A stretch of 64,000 nucleotides of DNA, from positions 1 to 64,000 of the forward strand of contig QFPK01000003.1 of assembly GCA_003248865.1 (NCBI GenBank), written 5' to 3'. Source of the DNA: Sphingomonas sp. GTDB lineage: Bacteria; Pseudomonadota; Alphaproteobacteria; Sphingomonadales; Sphingomonadaceae. A program made the translations under genes and the position numbers. The notes beneath the pieces were generated by a model. It was given only the letters and a program-made list of their open reading frames with translations. It made no database searches and was not told where the DNA came from. Positions 33,606 to 43,317 of the stretch are shown here, in pieces. Position 1 is the stretch's first letter. The number at the start of each line of letters is the position of its first letter.

Positions 33606-33661
33606 TCGAACCCTCGTATTCAGCTTGGGAAGCTGCTGCTCTACCATTGAGCTACACCCGC
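33588..33661 (-). tRNA. tRNA-Gly(CCC)
   Basis: The minus strand folds as a complete cloverleaf: acceptor GCGGGTG/CACCCGC, D arm GCTC-AATGGTA-GAGC, anticodon loop TTCCCAA with anticodon CCC, T arm GAGGG-TTCGATT-CCCTT, discriminator T and an encoded CCA at 33588-33590. The top anticodon pair (27-43) is a G-A mismatch. The 3' end faces the proposed island. Confidence 0.95.
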
Positions 33662-33716
33662 GAGACCAAGCGGAGGCGTCCCCTGCCACGGGGTTGGCCT
33701 GCGGGTCAACCGCCGG

Positions 33717-34829
33717 TCAGTCGCCCGGCACCACAATCTGGCGGATGGCGCGGCCGTCGGCGAGTTCATCCATCAGGCCGTTGATGGCGGACAGCGGATT
33801 GACTGAGCTGAGCAGGCGATCGACCGGCAGGCGGCCCGCCTTCCACAAGGCGATGTAGCGCGGGATGTCGCGCGCCGGGATGGAGGAGCCCATGTAGCTG
33901 CCCATCAGCGTCTTCGCGTCGGCGACGAGCGACACCGCCGGGATGCTCAGCATCTCCGCCGGGTTCGGCAGCCCTACCGTCACCACCCGGCCGCCCCGCC
34001 GTGCAGCGGCATAAGCCTGGGCCAGCACGGCCGCGCGGCCCACGGTTTCGATGACGACATCGGCTTTCGGCAGCTCAGCCGCCTCCGAGGGATCGACGGC
34101 GCGGGCCGCACCCAGTTCCAGCGCCAATGCGCGCTTTTCGGGCGAGGGGTCCACGGCCATTACCGGCTGGGCACCGGCCGCCACGGCGCCCAGCACCGCC
34201 GACAGCCCGACGCCGCCCAGCCCATAAACCAGCAGCGACTCGCCAGTGCGCACTCCTGCCGTGTTCAGCACCGCGCCCACGCCCGTCAGCACGGCGCATC
34301 CGAACAGGGCGGCGATTTCCGGCGGCACGTCCGAATCGATCTTCACGGCGGAGCGGCGGTCCACCACCGCATGGCTGGCGAAGGCCGACACCCCCAGATG
34401 GTGCCGCACCGGCGCGCCTGCATCGTGCAGGCGAACGCCGCCGTTCAGCAGGCGCCCCTCTCCATTCGCGGCCGCGCCGTTGGGGCAGAGATAGGCCTCG
34501 CCCGACTGGCACGGCACGCATTCACCGCAGGCCGGCAGGAACACCAGCACCACCCGGTCCCCCACCGCGAACAGCCTGTCGTCAGCGCTGCCCAGCGCGA
34601 CCACGGTGGCGGCCGCTTCATGCCCCAGCGCCATGGGCATGGGGCGCGGCCTGTCGCCGTTGATGACGGACAGGTCCGAATGGCAGAGCCCGGCGGCATC
34701 GATCCGCACCAGAAGCTCCCCGGCACGCGGCGGATCCAGATCGAGCGGCTGGACGCTAAGCGGTGCCGCCGCGCCATAGGGGCGCTGATGTCCGCCGCAG
34801 TCGTGCAGCACGGCTGCTGTGATCTTCAT
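33717..34829 (-). CDS. Zinc-dependent alcohol dehydrogenase (MDR superfamily, class III-like)
   Basis: 370 residues from ATG 34829 (GGGAGG upstream). Catalytic zinc ligands are Cys49 and His70 (GLCHSDL, GHEAAA), with Glu71. The structural zinc lobe has Cys101, 104, 107 and 115 (CGECVPCQSGEAYLC). The Rossmann motif is VYGLGGVGLSAV near 215. It oxidises alcohols or reduces aldehydes with NAD(P). It begins just beyond the tRNA, outside the proposed island, and diverges from the coiled-coil gene. Specific substrate not visible. Confidence 0.9.
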   Translation of the reverse strand: MKITAAVLHDCGGHQRPYGAAAPLSVQPLDLDPPRAGELLVRIDAAGLCHSDLSVINGDRPRPMPMALGHEAAATVVALGSADDRLFAVGDRVVLVFLPACGECVPCQSGEAYLCPNGAAANGEGRLLNGGVRLHDAGAPVRHHLGVSAFASHAVVDRRSAVKIDSDVPPEIAALFGCAVLTGVGAVLNTAGVRTGESLLVYGLGGVGLSAVLGAVAAGAQPVMAVDPSPEKRALALELGAARAVDPSEAAELPKADVVIETVGRAAVLAQAYAAARRGGRVVTVGLPNPAEMLSIPAVSLVADAKTLMGSYMGSSIPARDIPRYIALWKAGRLPVDRLLSSVNPLSAINGLMDELADGRAIRQIVVPGD

Positions 34830-34971
34830 CTGGCATCCTCCCCGATTGCGTTCGGGCTCGTCATTCTCCAAAGACAGGCCATCGTCAAATGACGGGCTGC
34901 TGACATGCCTGTGGACAACCGGAAGCAGCCGCTTGCGCTCCACCAGATATGGTATCAGTAGGGAATGTCGG

Positions 34972-34991
34972 GACAATCGGTTGTGATTGTC
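34972..34991. promoter_or_regulatory. 7-bp inverted repeat between divergent genes
   Basis: GACAATC-GGTTGT-GATTGTC is a perfect 7-bp inverted repeat in the 226-bp region between the alcohol dehydrogenase (-) and the coiled-coil membrane protein (+). It could be an operator, but no regulator gene is adjacent. Confidence 0.3.
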
Positions 34992-35055
34992 GGTTCAGTA
35001 CGCCAGCAGCCCCGGGGGGATTTTCGGGGGGCGGCCTGGCAGGAGCAGAGGTCTG

Positions 35056-37620
35056 ATGAGCCAATCCGGGTTCGAAGCGAAGCGGCAATGGCCCCTGTGG
35101 GCCCTTGGCGTCGCGGGCCTGGCGTGGCTGGCGATCTCGGTTGCGGGCGCGGCAGAGCTGCCGGTTGCGCCGCCCGGATTGCTACAACATCTGGCGTCGC
35201 TGGCGGGTGCGATTCTGCCCCCCCTGATGGCGTTGTTGCTGTTCGCCGCCTTCGTGCCCACGGGCCGGCGCGGGATGGATATCGACGAAGTCGAGGCGCG
35301 GGTGGCCGGCGCCACGCAGGCGACCGCCGAACTGGAAGACCAGCTTGGCCGAATCCGCGCGACGTTGTCGGATTGCGTGGAGCGGGTGGAAACACTGCGC
35401 CTGTCCGCCTCGGCTGAGGGCGAGGGGCTGGCGGCACGCGCGCAGGCGCTGGAAGTCGCCGCGGGAACCATGGCGCTCTCCTCGAATGACATGGGCCGAG
35501 CGGCCGGTGCCCTGCAGGAAATCATCCCGGCGCTCTCCACCCAGGCGCGGGAAGCGGAAACGGCGCTGAAGATCGCCGGCGGCGATGCGCGCCGCCATAT
35601 CGAGACGGTGGAAACCGCGCTGTCGCAGATCGCCTCGCACGGGCGGGATGCGGGCCGCGAGGCCGAAGCGATGGTGTCGACCATGCAGGGCCTGATCGCG
35701 CAGATCGACCAGAGCGCAGCCGAGACCACCAAGACCATCGCGGGCCGCGCCTACACGCTGGACGCTGCCGTGACGGGCGTGCTGGATCGCTCCGCCGAGG
35801 CCTTCGCCTCCATCGGCGAGACACTCGCGGCACAATCCCGCGGCGTGGAGCAGATGGTGGCGTCTGCCCGCGCCGATCTGGACGGCTTCGGCTCCGAAGG
35901 AACCCGGCTGGTGGGGCAGCGGCTGGATGTGCTGCTCAGCGCCGCCAACCAGCTGAAGGGTCAGTTCGCGGACCAGATCGCGCTGTCCAACCAGCTGCAG
36001 CAGTCGGCCGCCGGCGTGATCGCGGACATCGAGGGACGGCTGGGCGTGCTGGCCGATGCCCAGCGCCAGGCTTCCGAACAGATCGCGACCGAAACCGACA
36101 GCCGCGCCCGGCTGTTCGAAAGCCGGCTGGCCGATCTCGCCGAGCGGCAGCGCGTGGCGGACATCACCCAGCAGGAACGGATGGCGAGCGGAATCGCGGC
36201 GCTGGAAAGCCAGCTGGTGGAACTGGGCATGCGGCAGGCCGATGCCGCCGCGCGGATGCAGGCCGCCCTGTCCGGCGCGATCGCCGAAGTCGAATCGCGG
36301 CTGGAGGCGCTGAAGGCGCGGCAGGTAGCCATGGGGCTGGAGATGGAGCAGGAAGCCGGCCGGCTTGTGGAGGGCGTGGAGCTGCGGCTGGGCGAATTGC
36401 GCGTGCGCCAGCAGGAACTGGCCGCCAGCATGGCGGCGGAGGCCGCGCACAGCCTGGATCAGGTGGAAGGCCGCTTCGTCGATCTGGGTGCCCGCGCTGC
36501 CGAGAGCCATGCCGAAACCTCAGAACTGCTGGGCCGGACGCTGTCAGCGATCTCCACGCTGGGCGAGGCGCTGGACGACAAGGCCGCCGCCATCGGCGGG
36601 CTGGAGCAGCGCATTGCGGGGCTGACCCCCGCCTTCGATGGCTTCGCTGACCACAGCGAATCCCGCGTGCCTGAACTGGCGCGGGGCTTCGAAACCATCA
36701 GTGAGCGCGGGCGCAGCCTGCAGAATCAGCTCGACGCGCTGGCGGACCGGATCGAAAGCCAGGTCGCCCTGCTGCGCGACAGCGCCGCCCAGTTCGAACG
36801 CGACCATGGCGCCGTCGTCGGCCTCACCCAGTCGCTCGCCGGGGAGTTCGAGACTGCGCGCGGCGTGGTGAACGAGATTCGCGACACCACCGAACAGACC
36901 GCCATCGCCGCCGCCGCGCGCATGGTGGAAAATGTGATGCAGGTGCGCGCCAGCGTGAACGCCACCGCCACCGAGGTGCAGAGCCTGCTCACCTCCGTCG
37001 TCGCGGAGGCCGAGCAGAGCCTGAACGAATTCGCCAACACCCGCGCCGAAGCCGCCTTCGGCGCGCCCATCCGCCTGCAGATCGCGGCGCTGGAGGATGT
37101 GTCGGTCAAGGCCGCCGACGCCGCGGGCGAAGCCAGCGAAAAGCTGACCGGTCGCCTCCTCGAACTGATGAAGGTGATCGCCGAGACCGAAGCGCGAGTC
37201 GACGAGGTGGACACCCGCATGGATGTTCGTGCCCGCGACACGCTCGCGGCGCGCTCTGTGCGACTGGTGGACAGCCTCAACACCGCCTCCATCGACGTCG
37301 CGCGCCTGCTCTCCGTGGACGTCGGCGAAAACGCCTGGAAGCGCTATCTCGATGGCGACCGCACTCTGTTCGCCCGCGCAACCGTGCGGCTGGCCGATAA
37401 GGAAACCGCGCGCAAGATCGCCCGCCACTATGTCCATGACGCGGAGTTCGAAACGGAAGCCTCGCGCTACCTCGACCAGTTCGAGCAACTGATCCGCCGC
37501 ATCCTGAAGGACCCGGACGGCGAGAGCTTCGCCCTCGTGCTGCTCTCGTCCGATATCGGAAAGCTCTATGTGATGATCGCCGAAGCCATCGGCCGACCGA
37601 TCGCGCGCAAGGACGACTGA
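35056..37620 (+). CDS. Large coiled-coil inner-membrane protein of unknown function
   Basis: 854 residues from ATG 35056, with AGGAG upstream. Two membrane segments lie near 15-33 and 45-70. About 600 residues of low-complexity, Ala/Glu/Arg/Gln-rich coiled coil (heptads such as LADLAERQRVADITQQERMA) follow. A conserved-looking globular end starts near WKRYLDGDRTLFARA and includes AREIARHYVHD-like and FALVLLSSDIGKLYVMIAEA stretches. The architecture suggests a structural, polarity or envelope-spanning scaffold. I do not recognise a named family, and the coiled coil alone could mimic chemotaxis or KfrA-type proteins. It is monocistronic as far as can be seen. Confidence 0.75.
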   Translation: MSQSGFEAKRQWPLWALGVAGLAWLAISVAGAAELPVAPPGLLQHLASLAGAILPPLMALLLFAAFVPTGRRGMDIDEVEARVAGATQATAELEDQLGRIRATLSDCVERVETLRLSASAEGEGLAARAQALEVAAGTMALSSNDMGRAAGALQEIIPALSTQAREAETALKIAGGDARRHIETVETALSQIASHGRDAGREAEAMVSTMQGLIAQIDQSAAETTKTIAGRAYTLDAAVTGVLDRSAEAFASIGETLAAQSRGVEQMVASARADLDGFGSEGTRLVGQRLDVLLSAANQLKGQFADQIALSNQLQQSAAGVIADIEGRLGVLADAQRQASEQIATETDSRARLFESRLADLAERQRVADITQQERMASGIAALESQLVELGMRQADAAARMQAALSGAIAEVESRLEALKARQVAMGLEMEQEAGRLVEGVELRLGELRVRQQELAASMAAEAAHSLDQVEGRFVDLGARAAESHAETSELLGRTLSAISTLGEALDDKAAAIGGLEQRIAGLTPAFDGFADHSESRVPELARGFETISERGRSLQNQLDALADRIESQVALLRDSAAQFERDHGAVVGLTQSLAGEFETARGVVNEIRDTTEQTAIAAAARMVENVMQVRASVNATATEVQSLLTSVVAEAEQSLNEFANTRAEAAFGAPIRLQIAALEDVSVKAADAAGEASEKLTGRLLELMKVIAETEARVDEVDTRMDVRARDTLAARSVRLVDSLNTASIDVARLLSVDVGENAWKRYLDGDRTLFARATVRLADKETARKIARHYVHDAEFETEASRYLDQFEQLIRRILKDPDGESFALVLLSSDIGKLYVMIAEAIGRPIARKDD

Positions 37621-37935
37621 GCTTCGGATCTGTCCGTGTTGATGGTGAAGAGGGACTCCAAGGGCACTGTCCTTGGACAGCGGCCCGCCGGGCATAGCCC
37701 GACTTGTTCAGAGTTGCCGCGCAAAGGCCACGGCACGAGCCGCGCTCCCTGCACCGCTATACTGGGATGATCGGCCAGGTCGGGCTGACCGCTGGGTTCG
37801 CTGCCTTCGGCGCCGGCAAGATCCGGTGCTGCAGGCAATCAAACTCTAATTTCGGAGTCGCGTGACACGCCCACGTGCAGCGCGCAGGGATGTTGTCTCT
37901 GGCTGCCTGAAGAAAAACCTCGTCGTCGTCCGATC
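37621..37935. other. 315-bp intergenic region, nothing identified
   Basis: No supported gene. It contains a short hairpin (CCAAGGGCACTGTCCTTGG, about 37656-37674) without a T run, and GC-rich frames on both strands that match nothing I recognise. Confidence 0.4.
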
Positions 37936-38712
37936 TCAGGCCGTCGTGGCGTAGCCGCCATCCGCCGTTACCGTGGCGCCGCACAGATAGCCCGAAGCCC
38001 TGGAGCCGAGGAACAGCGCCACGCCGGCCATGTCTTCTGCTGTGCCCCAACGGGCCATGGGCGTGGTTTTCAGGGCGTTGTTGTTGATCTCGTCGGCGAT
38101 GCCAGCGGTCATCTTCGACGGGAAGTAGCCCGGCGCGATGGCGTTCACCTGAATGTTTCGCGGGGCGAGGTTTTTGGCCATCATGCGGGTGAGGTGGAGC
38201 ACGCCGGCCTTGGAGGCGGCGTAGCTGTAGGTCTCGATCGGGCTGGTGTGCTGGCCGTCGATGGAGCCAATGTTGATGATCTTGGCGTTGTCCTGCGGCG
38301 TGGCGGCAGCTTCGAGCAGCTTGATGAGGCGCTGGGAGAGGAAGAAGACGGACTTCAGGTTGATGTCCATGATCTTGTCCCAGCCGAGTTCGGGGAACTC
38401 GTCGAAGGGGGCGCCCCAGCTGGCGCCGGCATTGTTGAACAGCACGTCGACTTTCGGCGTGACGGCTTCGATGGCCTTCGCGAAGCGCTCGATCTCGGCC
38501 ATCTGCGACAGGTCTGCCGGGATGGGGGTTGCGGCATCGCCCAGCTGAGCGGCGAGGCCTTCGACATCGGAGGCCTTGCGGCTGGTGAGGATGACCTTCG
38601 CACCGTTCTCGACATAGGCGCGCGCGATCATCTCGCCGATGCCCCGGCTGCCGCCGGTGATGACGACCGTCTTGCCGGCGACGGAGAAGAGATCGTTGAT
38701 GTTGAGCGACAT
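37936..38712 (-). CDS. Short-chain dehydrogenase/reductase
   Basis: 258 residues from ATG 38712 (AGGAAG upstream). Classical SDR motifs: TGGSRGIG cofactor loop near 19-26, NNAG near 92, catalytic Ser-Tyr-Lys as SIDGQ...YSYAASK near 147-168, and the PGYF segment near 195. The LTSRK pair after beta-2 suggests NADP preference. It follows the MFS transporter by 10 bp on the same strand, so transport and reduction or oxidation of one compound are probably coupled. The substrate is unknown. Confidence 0.9.
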   Translation of the reverse strand: MSLNINDLFSVAGKTVVITGGSRGIGEMIARAYVENGAKVILTSRKASDVEGLAAQLGDAATPIPADLSQMAEIERFAKAIEAVTPKVDVLFNNAGASWGAPFDEFPELGWDKIMDINLKSVFFLSQRLIKLLEAAATPQDNAKIINIGSIDGQHTSPIETYSYAASKAGVLHLTRMMAKNLAPRNIQVNAIAPGYFPSKMTAGIADEINNNALKTTPMARWGTAEDMAGVALFLGSRASGYLCGATVTADGGYATTA

Positions 38713-38722
38713 TGGTTCTTCC

Positions 38723-40291
38723 TCAGACGGGCTCGCCGGCGGCGCGGGCGCGTTCCAGTCGCGTTGCCTCGGCGGTGGGCAGGTTGCGATAGACATAGGC
38801 GAAGCACAGCAGCGGCAGCGGCGCCAGCAGCACCGTTGCCATCAGGGCGTGGCCCAGGTCTCCCAGCAGTTCCGACAGGCGGCCGGCAAGGAACGGGCCC
38901 ATGCCGAGGCCGATGACGGTGGTGCCCAGGAAGAAGGTGGCGGTGGCGGCGCCGCGCATGCGGGGCAGCACCAGATCCTGTGCGGTGGCACCTGCCACGC
39001 CCACCCACAAAGAGCCGAACAGCGAGACCATGAAGGCCCACAGGTAGAACAGCTCGATGGAGGTCGTGGTGTATTGCAGCAGGATGAAGGGGATGGGCAG
39101 CAGCACGGTTGCGAAGCCGATCAGGATGCGGCCAGCGGGATTGCTGCGCTTCAGCATGTCCGCGACCTTGCCGCCGGCGATGATGGAGAGGAAGCCGCCC
39201 AGCGCGCCGCCGCCGCCCAGGAAGAAGCCGGCGATGGCCTTGTCCACCCCGAATTCGCGGATGGCATAGGCCGGGCCCCAGAAGCCATGGGCATAGCCCG
39301 TCATGGACACCATGCCGAAGCCGACCACCATGAACAGGAAGCTGGGGGTGCCCCAGATCAGGGCATGGGTGGGCTGGTCGCGATACTTCAGCGATTGCGA
39401 CCAGGAGAAGACGGCATAGCCCGCCAGCCCGATCGCCAGCCATTGCGGCCAGTTGCCGGTGAAGTGCGACATGCCCGCAAAGAACAGCGCCGCAACCGCA
39501 AGGCCGGCGAGGTTGGTGATCAGTGCGTTGCGGCCGTGGGTGGCGGCATGGAGGATGGTGAAGGGCGGCAGAACGCTGGACAGTTCGTTCAGGAACTTCG
39601 GGAAGGGGCGCGGTTCCGAGGGCATGACGATGCCTTCGGAGAGGCCCCGGATCGGCTCGCGCAGGGTGGAGACCCAGAGCGCCAGAAGCAGCCCCGGAAT
39701 GCCGACCGCCATGAAGGCCGCCTGCCAGCCGACCAGCCCGAACGGGCCGCCATCGGGGAAGGCCGAGTTCCAGCGCTCCACGGTGAGGCCGCCGATGAAC
39801 AGCGACAGGCCGCCGCCGATGTAGATGCCCGACGAGTAGATGGAGAGCGCGGTGGCGCGCTGTTCCTTGGGGAAATAATCCGACAGCACCGAATAGGCGA
39901 CAGGGGAGGCGGAGGCTTCGCCGACGCCGACGCCGATGCGGGCAGCCGCCAGCTGGGCGAAATTACTGGCGAGACCCGACAGCGCCGTCATCGCAGACCA
40001 GAGCGTAAGCCCGATGGAGAGCAGCCGCATGCGGTGCCACATGTCTGCCAGCCGCCCCAGCGGGATACCGAACAGGGCATAGAAGACGCCGAACACCGTG
40101 CCGTAGAGGAAGCCCAGTTCGGAATCGGTGACGCCCAGATGGGCTTTGATGTCTTCCGCCAGGATCGCCATGATCTGCCGGTCAACGAAATTCATCACAT
40201 AGACGAGCACCAGGACGCCGAGGACGTACCAGCTGTAGGGGCCGCCGACGCGGGATTTCGCTTCGGCGATTTCGGCTTCCGTCGGCTGCAT
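38723..40291 (-). CDS. MFS transporter, spinster-like
   Basis: 522 residues with about 12 membrane segments. The start WYVLGVLVLVYVMNFVDRQI and the GIPLGRLADMWHR loop after helix 2 are the family motif of spinster-type major facilitator proteins, which in bacteria often export or import lipids and organic acids. An extended central loop (~210-275) is present. It is the first gene of a two-gene unit with the SDR downstream. The start at 40291 is the only ATG giving the N-terminal cytoplasmic segment. Confidence 0.88.
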   Translation of the reverse strand: MQPTEAEIAEAKSRVGGPYSWYVLGVLVLVYVMNFVDRQIMAILAEDIKAHLGVTDSELGFLYGTVFGVFYALFGIPLGRLADMWHRMRLLSIGLTLWSAMTALSGLASNFAQLAAARIGVGVGEASASPVAYSVLSDYFPKEQRATALSIYSSGIYIGGGLSLFIGGLTVERWNSAFPDGGPFGLVGWQAAFMAVGIPGLLLALWVSTLREPIRGLSEGIVMPSEPRPFPKFLNELSSVLPPFTILHAATHGRNALITNLAGLAVAALFFAGMSHFTGNWPQWLAIGLAGYAVFSWSQSLKYRDQPTHALIWGTPSFLFMVVGFGMVSMTGYAHGFWGPAYAIREFGVDKAIAGFFLGGGGALGGFLSIIAGGKVADMLKRSNPAGRILIGFATVLLPIPFILLQYTTTSIELFYLWAFMVSLFGSLWVGVAGATAQDLVLPRMRGAATATFFLGTTVIGLGMGPFLAGRLSELLGDLGHALMATVLLAPLPLLCFAYVYRNLPTAEATRLERARAAGEPV

Positions 40292-40459
40292 TGTCTCTCC
40301 CTTGAACTCCCTTCAGGGGGCCTAGCAGCAGGGTGGCGGCTGTGAAACGCCAATTTTACGAGGATTCAGGTTTCTCCGCCGTCGCGTGATCTTCCTGTCT
40401 GATGCGCCTGTATGTTGTGGGCGGCTGTCGGAATCGGGCCGGCCGGGATATGAGGCCTG

Positions 40460-43213
40460 ATGACCTTGTACGACCATGTCCCCAGCCGGCGTGCCATCAT
40501 CGATCGCCGGCAGGTCGCCGAGCTGGTGGCGAGCGCGCTGGCCGAGACGCCGTCCGAAGGCCGGCGGCAGGCGGTTGCGGCCGTGCTGAAGGCGGCGCTG
40601 GATCGGGGCCGGGCCGAAATCCGCAGGCGGATCCACGCCACGCCCGGGCGCGGGCTGGAGCTGGCGAGCGCGCAGAGCTTCCTGACCGACCAGATCCTGC
40701 GGCTGGCCTATGATGCGACGGTCGGCACCCTTTACGGGCGGGACAATCCGTCGGCTGCGGAACGCATCTGCCTGGTCGCGGTGGGCGGCTATGGGCGGGC
40801 GGAAATGGCGCCCTTCTCCGACGTGGACATCATGTTCCTGGCGCCCATGCGGCAGACCGCCTGGGTGGAACAGGTGGTGGAGGCGATCCTTTATATCCTG
40901 TGGGATCTGGGGCTGAAGGTGGGCCACAGCACCCGCACCGTGGACGACATGATCCGCATGGCGAAGGGCGACCTAACAGTGAAGACGGCCCTGCTGGAGG
41001 CGCGTTACCTGTGGGGTGACCAGCAGCTGTATGACGAGGCCAACCGCCGTTTCCAGGCGGAGATCGTGACCGGCGAGGCCCGCACCTTCATCGCGGAGAA
41101 GCTGGCCGAGCGGGACGAGCGGCACAAGCGCATGGGCGACAGCCGCTATATGGTGGAACCCAATGTGAAGGACGGCAAGGGGGGCCTGCGCGACCTGCAG
41201 ACGCTGTTCTGGATCGGGAAGTTCGCCTTTCAGGTGCACGACCCGCACGAACTGGTGGACAAGGGCCTGTTCACGCCCGCCGAATATCGCCAGTTCCAGC
41301 GGGCGCAGAACCATCTGTGGGCGGTGCGCATCAACCTGCACGACATCGCCGGCCGCGCTGAGGAACGACTGACCTTCGACGTGCAGACCGAGCTTGCCGC
41401 GCGGATGAACTATGCCACCCGCCCCGGTATGTCGGCGGTGGAGCGCTTCATGCGCCATTACTTCCTGACGGCGCGCACGGTGGGCAGCCTGACGGCGCTG
41501 TTCCTGACCCATCTGGAGGAAAGCTTCGCGCGCAGCGCCTGGATGCCGAAGCTGAGGCGCAGGCCGCGCCGCCTGAACGGCTTCCGGCTGGCGGGCGGCC
41601 GGATCGAGGCGCCGGCCGACGATTTCTTCCGGGAAGACCCGGTGCGGCTGATCGAGCTGTTCCAGCTGGCGGATCAGGAAGGGGTGGAAATCCACCCCAT
41701 GACGATGCGGCAGGCCGCGCGCGACGAGGGGCTGATCACCGAGAAGGTGCGGCAGGACAAGCGCGCCAACCAGCTGTTCCTGGACGTGCTGACCTCGCCC
41801 CGCGACCCGGAGACGGTGCTGCGCTGGATGAACGAGGCGGGGGTGTTCGGCCGCTTCGTGCCCGACTTCGGCCGGGTGGTCGCGAAGATGCAGTATGACA
41901 TGTACCACCATTATACGGTGGACGAGCACACCATCCGCGCCATCGGCCTGCTGTCGAAGATCGAGAAGGGCAATCTGACGGACGAGCATCCGCTTTCGAC
42001 GGCGGTGATGCGGCAGATCGTGTCGCGCCGGGTGCTGTTCGTGGCGGTGCTGCTGCACGACATCGCCAAGGGGCGCGGCGGCGATCACAGCGTGCTGGGC
42101 GAGGAAGTGGCGCGCAAGCTGTGCCCCCGGCTGGGGCTTTCGGAGGCCGAGACCGACACCGTCGCCTGGCTGGTCAGGCAGCATCTGCTGATGTCGGCCA
42201 CGGCCTTCAAGCGCGACCTATCGGACTTCAAGACCATCCTCGATTTCGTGGAGGCTGTGGCCTCGCTGGAGCGGCTGCGCCTGTTGCTGGTGTTGACGGT
42301 GGTGGACATCCGCGCGGTGGGGCCGGGGGTGTGGAACGGCTGGAAGGCGCAGCTGCTGACCACGCTCTACAATTCGGCCGAGGAAGTGCTGCGGCTGGGC
42401 CACAAGGAAACCGGTCGGCGCGAGCGGGTGTCGCAGCGGCAGATGCGTCTGCAGCAGGTGATGGGCTGGAGCGAGCAGGCATTCGCCCCCTATGCCGCCC
42501 GCTTCCCCGACAGCTACTGGCTGGCGGAACCAACGGATGTGCTGGCCGCCAACATGGCGCTGGTGGCTGATGCCGACGCCCAGCAGCGGCCGATCACGAT
42601 CCGGTCTCAGCCGGATGCGGCGGCGGGCACCACGTTGGTCACGGTCTATACGGCGGACCATCCGGGGCTGTTCTATCGCATCGCCGGCGGCATCGCGCTT
42701 GGCGGCGCCACCATCGTGGATGCGCGCATCCACACCACGCGCGACGGCATGGCGCTGGACAATCTCACGATCCAGGATCCGCTGGGCGGGCCGTTCGACG
42801 AGCCGGACCGGCTGGCCCGGATGGAGCAGGCGATCCATGATTCGCTGGCGGGCAAGGTGCGGCTGGCGGACCGGTTGACGGCGAAGCCGCTGCCCCGGCG
42901 CCGGCAGGAGGCGTTCCGGGTGGTGCCGCAGGCGTTCATCGAGAATGGCGCGTCCAACCGCTTCACGGTGGTGGAAGTGAATGCGCTGGACCGGCCCGCG
43001 CTTCTGTATGCGCTGACCTATGCGCTGTATGGGGCGAAGGTGACGATCCATTCCGCCCATGTCGCGACCTATGGCGAGCGGGCGGTGGACACTTTCTATC
43101 TGACGGACCTCACCGGCGAGAAGATCGACAGCCCGGCGCGAATGCGGGCTCTGGAGAAGCGGTTGCTGGAAGTGGCCGCGGCACCGGGGCAGAAGGTGCC
43201 CGAGGCGGCCTGA
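40460..43213 (+). CDS. glnD: Bifunctional [protein-PII] uridylyltransferase/uridylyl-removing enzyme
   Basis: 917 residues, the usual GlnD length. The nucleotidyltransferase motif GGYGRAEMAPFSDVDIMF lies at 109-126, the HD domain HDIAKGRGGDHS near 533, and two ACT domains near 715-790 and 830-905 (TADHPGLFYRIAGGIAL; ALDRPALLYALTYALYG). It uridylylates PII when glutamine is low and removes UMP when it is high, so setting nitrogen assimilation. ATG 40460 is preceded by TGAGG. It is a housekeeping gene with no obvious operon partner. Confidence 0.97.
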   Translation: MTLYDHVPSRRAIIDRRQVAELVASALAETPSEGRRQAVAAVLKAALDRGRAEIRRRIHATPGRGLELASAQSFLTDQILRLAYDATVGTLYGRDNPSAAERICLVAVGGYGRAEMAPFSDVDIMFLAPMRQTAWVEQVVEAILYILWDLGLKVGHSTRTVDDMIRMAKGDLTVKTALLEARYLWGDQQLYDEANRRFQAEIVTGEARTFIAEKLAERDERHKRMGDSRYMVEPNVKDGKGGLRDLQTLFWIGKFAFQVHDPHELVDKGLFTPAEYRQFQRAQNHLWAVRINLHDIAGRAEERLTFDVQTELAARMNYATRPGMSAVERFMRHYFLTARTVGSLTALFLTHLEESFARSAWMPKLRRRPRRLNGFRLAGGRIEAPADDFFREDPVRLIELFQLADQEGVEIHPMTMRQAARDEGLITEKVRQDKRANQLFLDVLTSPRDPETVLRWMNEAGVFGRFVPDFGRVVAKMQYDMYHHYTVDEHTIRAIGLLSKIEKGNLTDEHPLSTAVMRQIVSRRVLFVAVLLHDIAKGRGGDHSVLGEEVARKLCPRLGLSEAETDTVAWLVRQHLLMSATAFKRDLSDFKTILDFVEAVASLERLRLLLVLTVVDIRAVGPGVWNGWKAQLLTTLYNSAEEVLRLGHKETGRRERVSQRQMRLQQVMGWSEQAFAPYAARFPDSYWLAEPTDVLAANMALVADADAQQRPITIRSQPDAAAGTTLVTVYTADHPGLFYRIAGGIALGGATIVDARIHTTRDGMALDNLTIQDPLGGPFDEPDRLARMEQAIHDSLAGKVRLADRLTAKPLPRRRQEAFRVVPQAFIENGASNRFTVVEVNALDRPALLYALTYALYGAKVTIHSAHVATYGERAVDTFYLTDLTGEKIDSPARMRALEKRLLEVAAAPGQKVPEAA

Positions 43214-43243
43214 GACCATCGCCGGGCAGCAGCAAATGAAAAA

Positions 43244-43264
43244 GGGCGGGCCAAAGGCCCGCCC
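43244..43264 (-). terminator. Rho-independent terminator of the outer-membrane protein gene
   Basis: GGGCGGGCC-AAA-GGCCCGCCC forms a perfect 9-bp stem. On the minus strand it is followed by TTTTT, so it ends the gene at 43318-43950. On the + strand the following bases are TCCTTC, so it may also weakly terminate glnD. Confidence 0.85.
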
Positions 43265-43317
43265 TCCTTCAAACCGACCGGGGATCGAACCCCCCGGCTC
43301 AGCCGCCGAAGCTCGGC

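Noticed and set aside
37656..37674. Hairpin CCAAGGGCACTGTCCTTGG after the coiled-coil gene
   Set aside because: No T run follows on either strand, so it is not called a terminator.
43270..43300. tRNA T-arm-like GGGGTTCGATCCCC on the minus strand after the outer-membrane protein gene
   Set aside because: No acceptor, D or anticodon arm can be built around it. Treated as chance or a very decayed trace.
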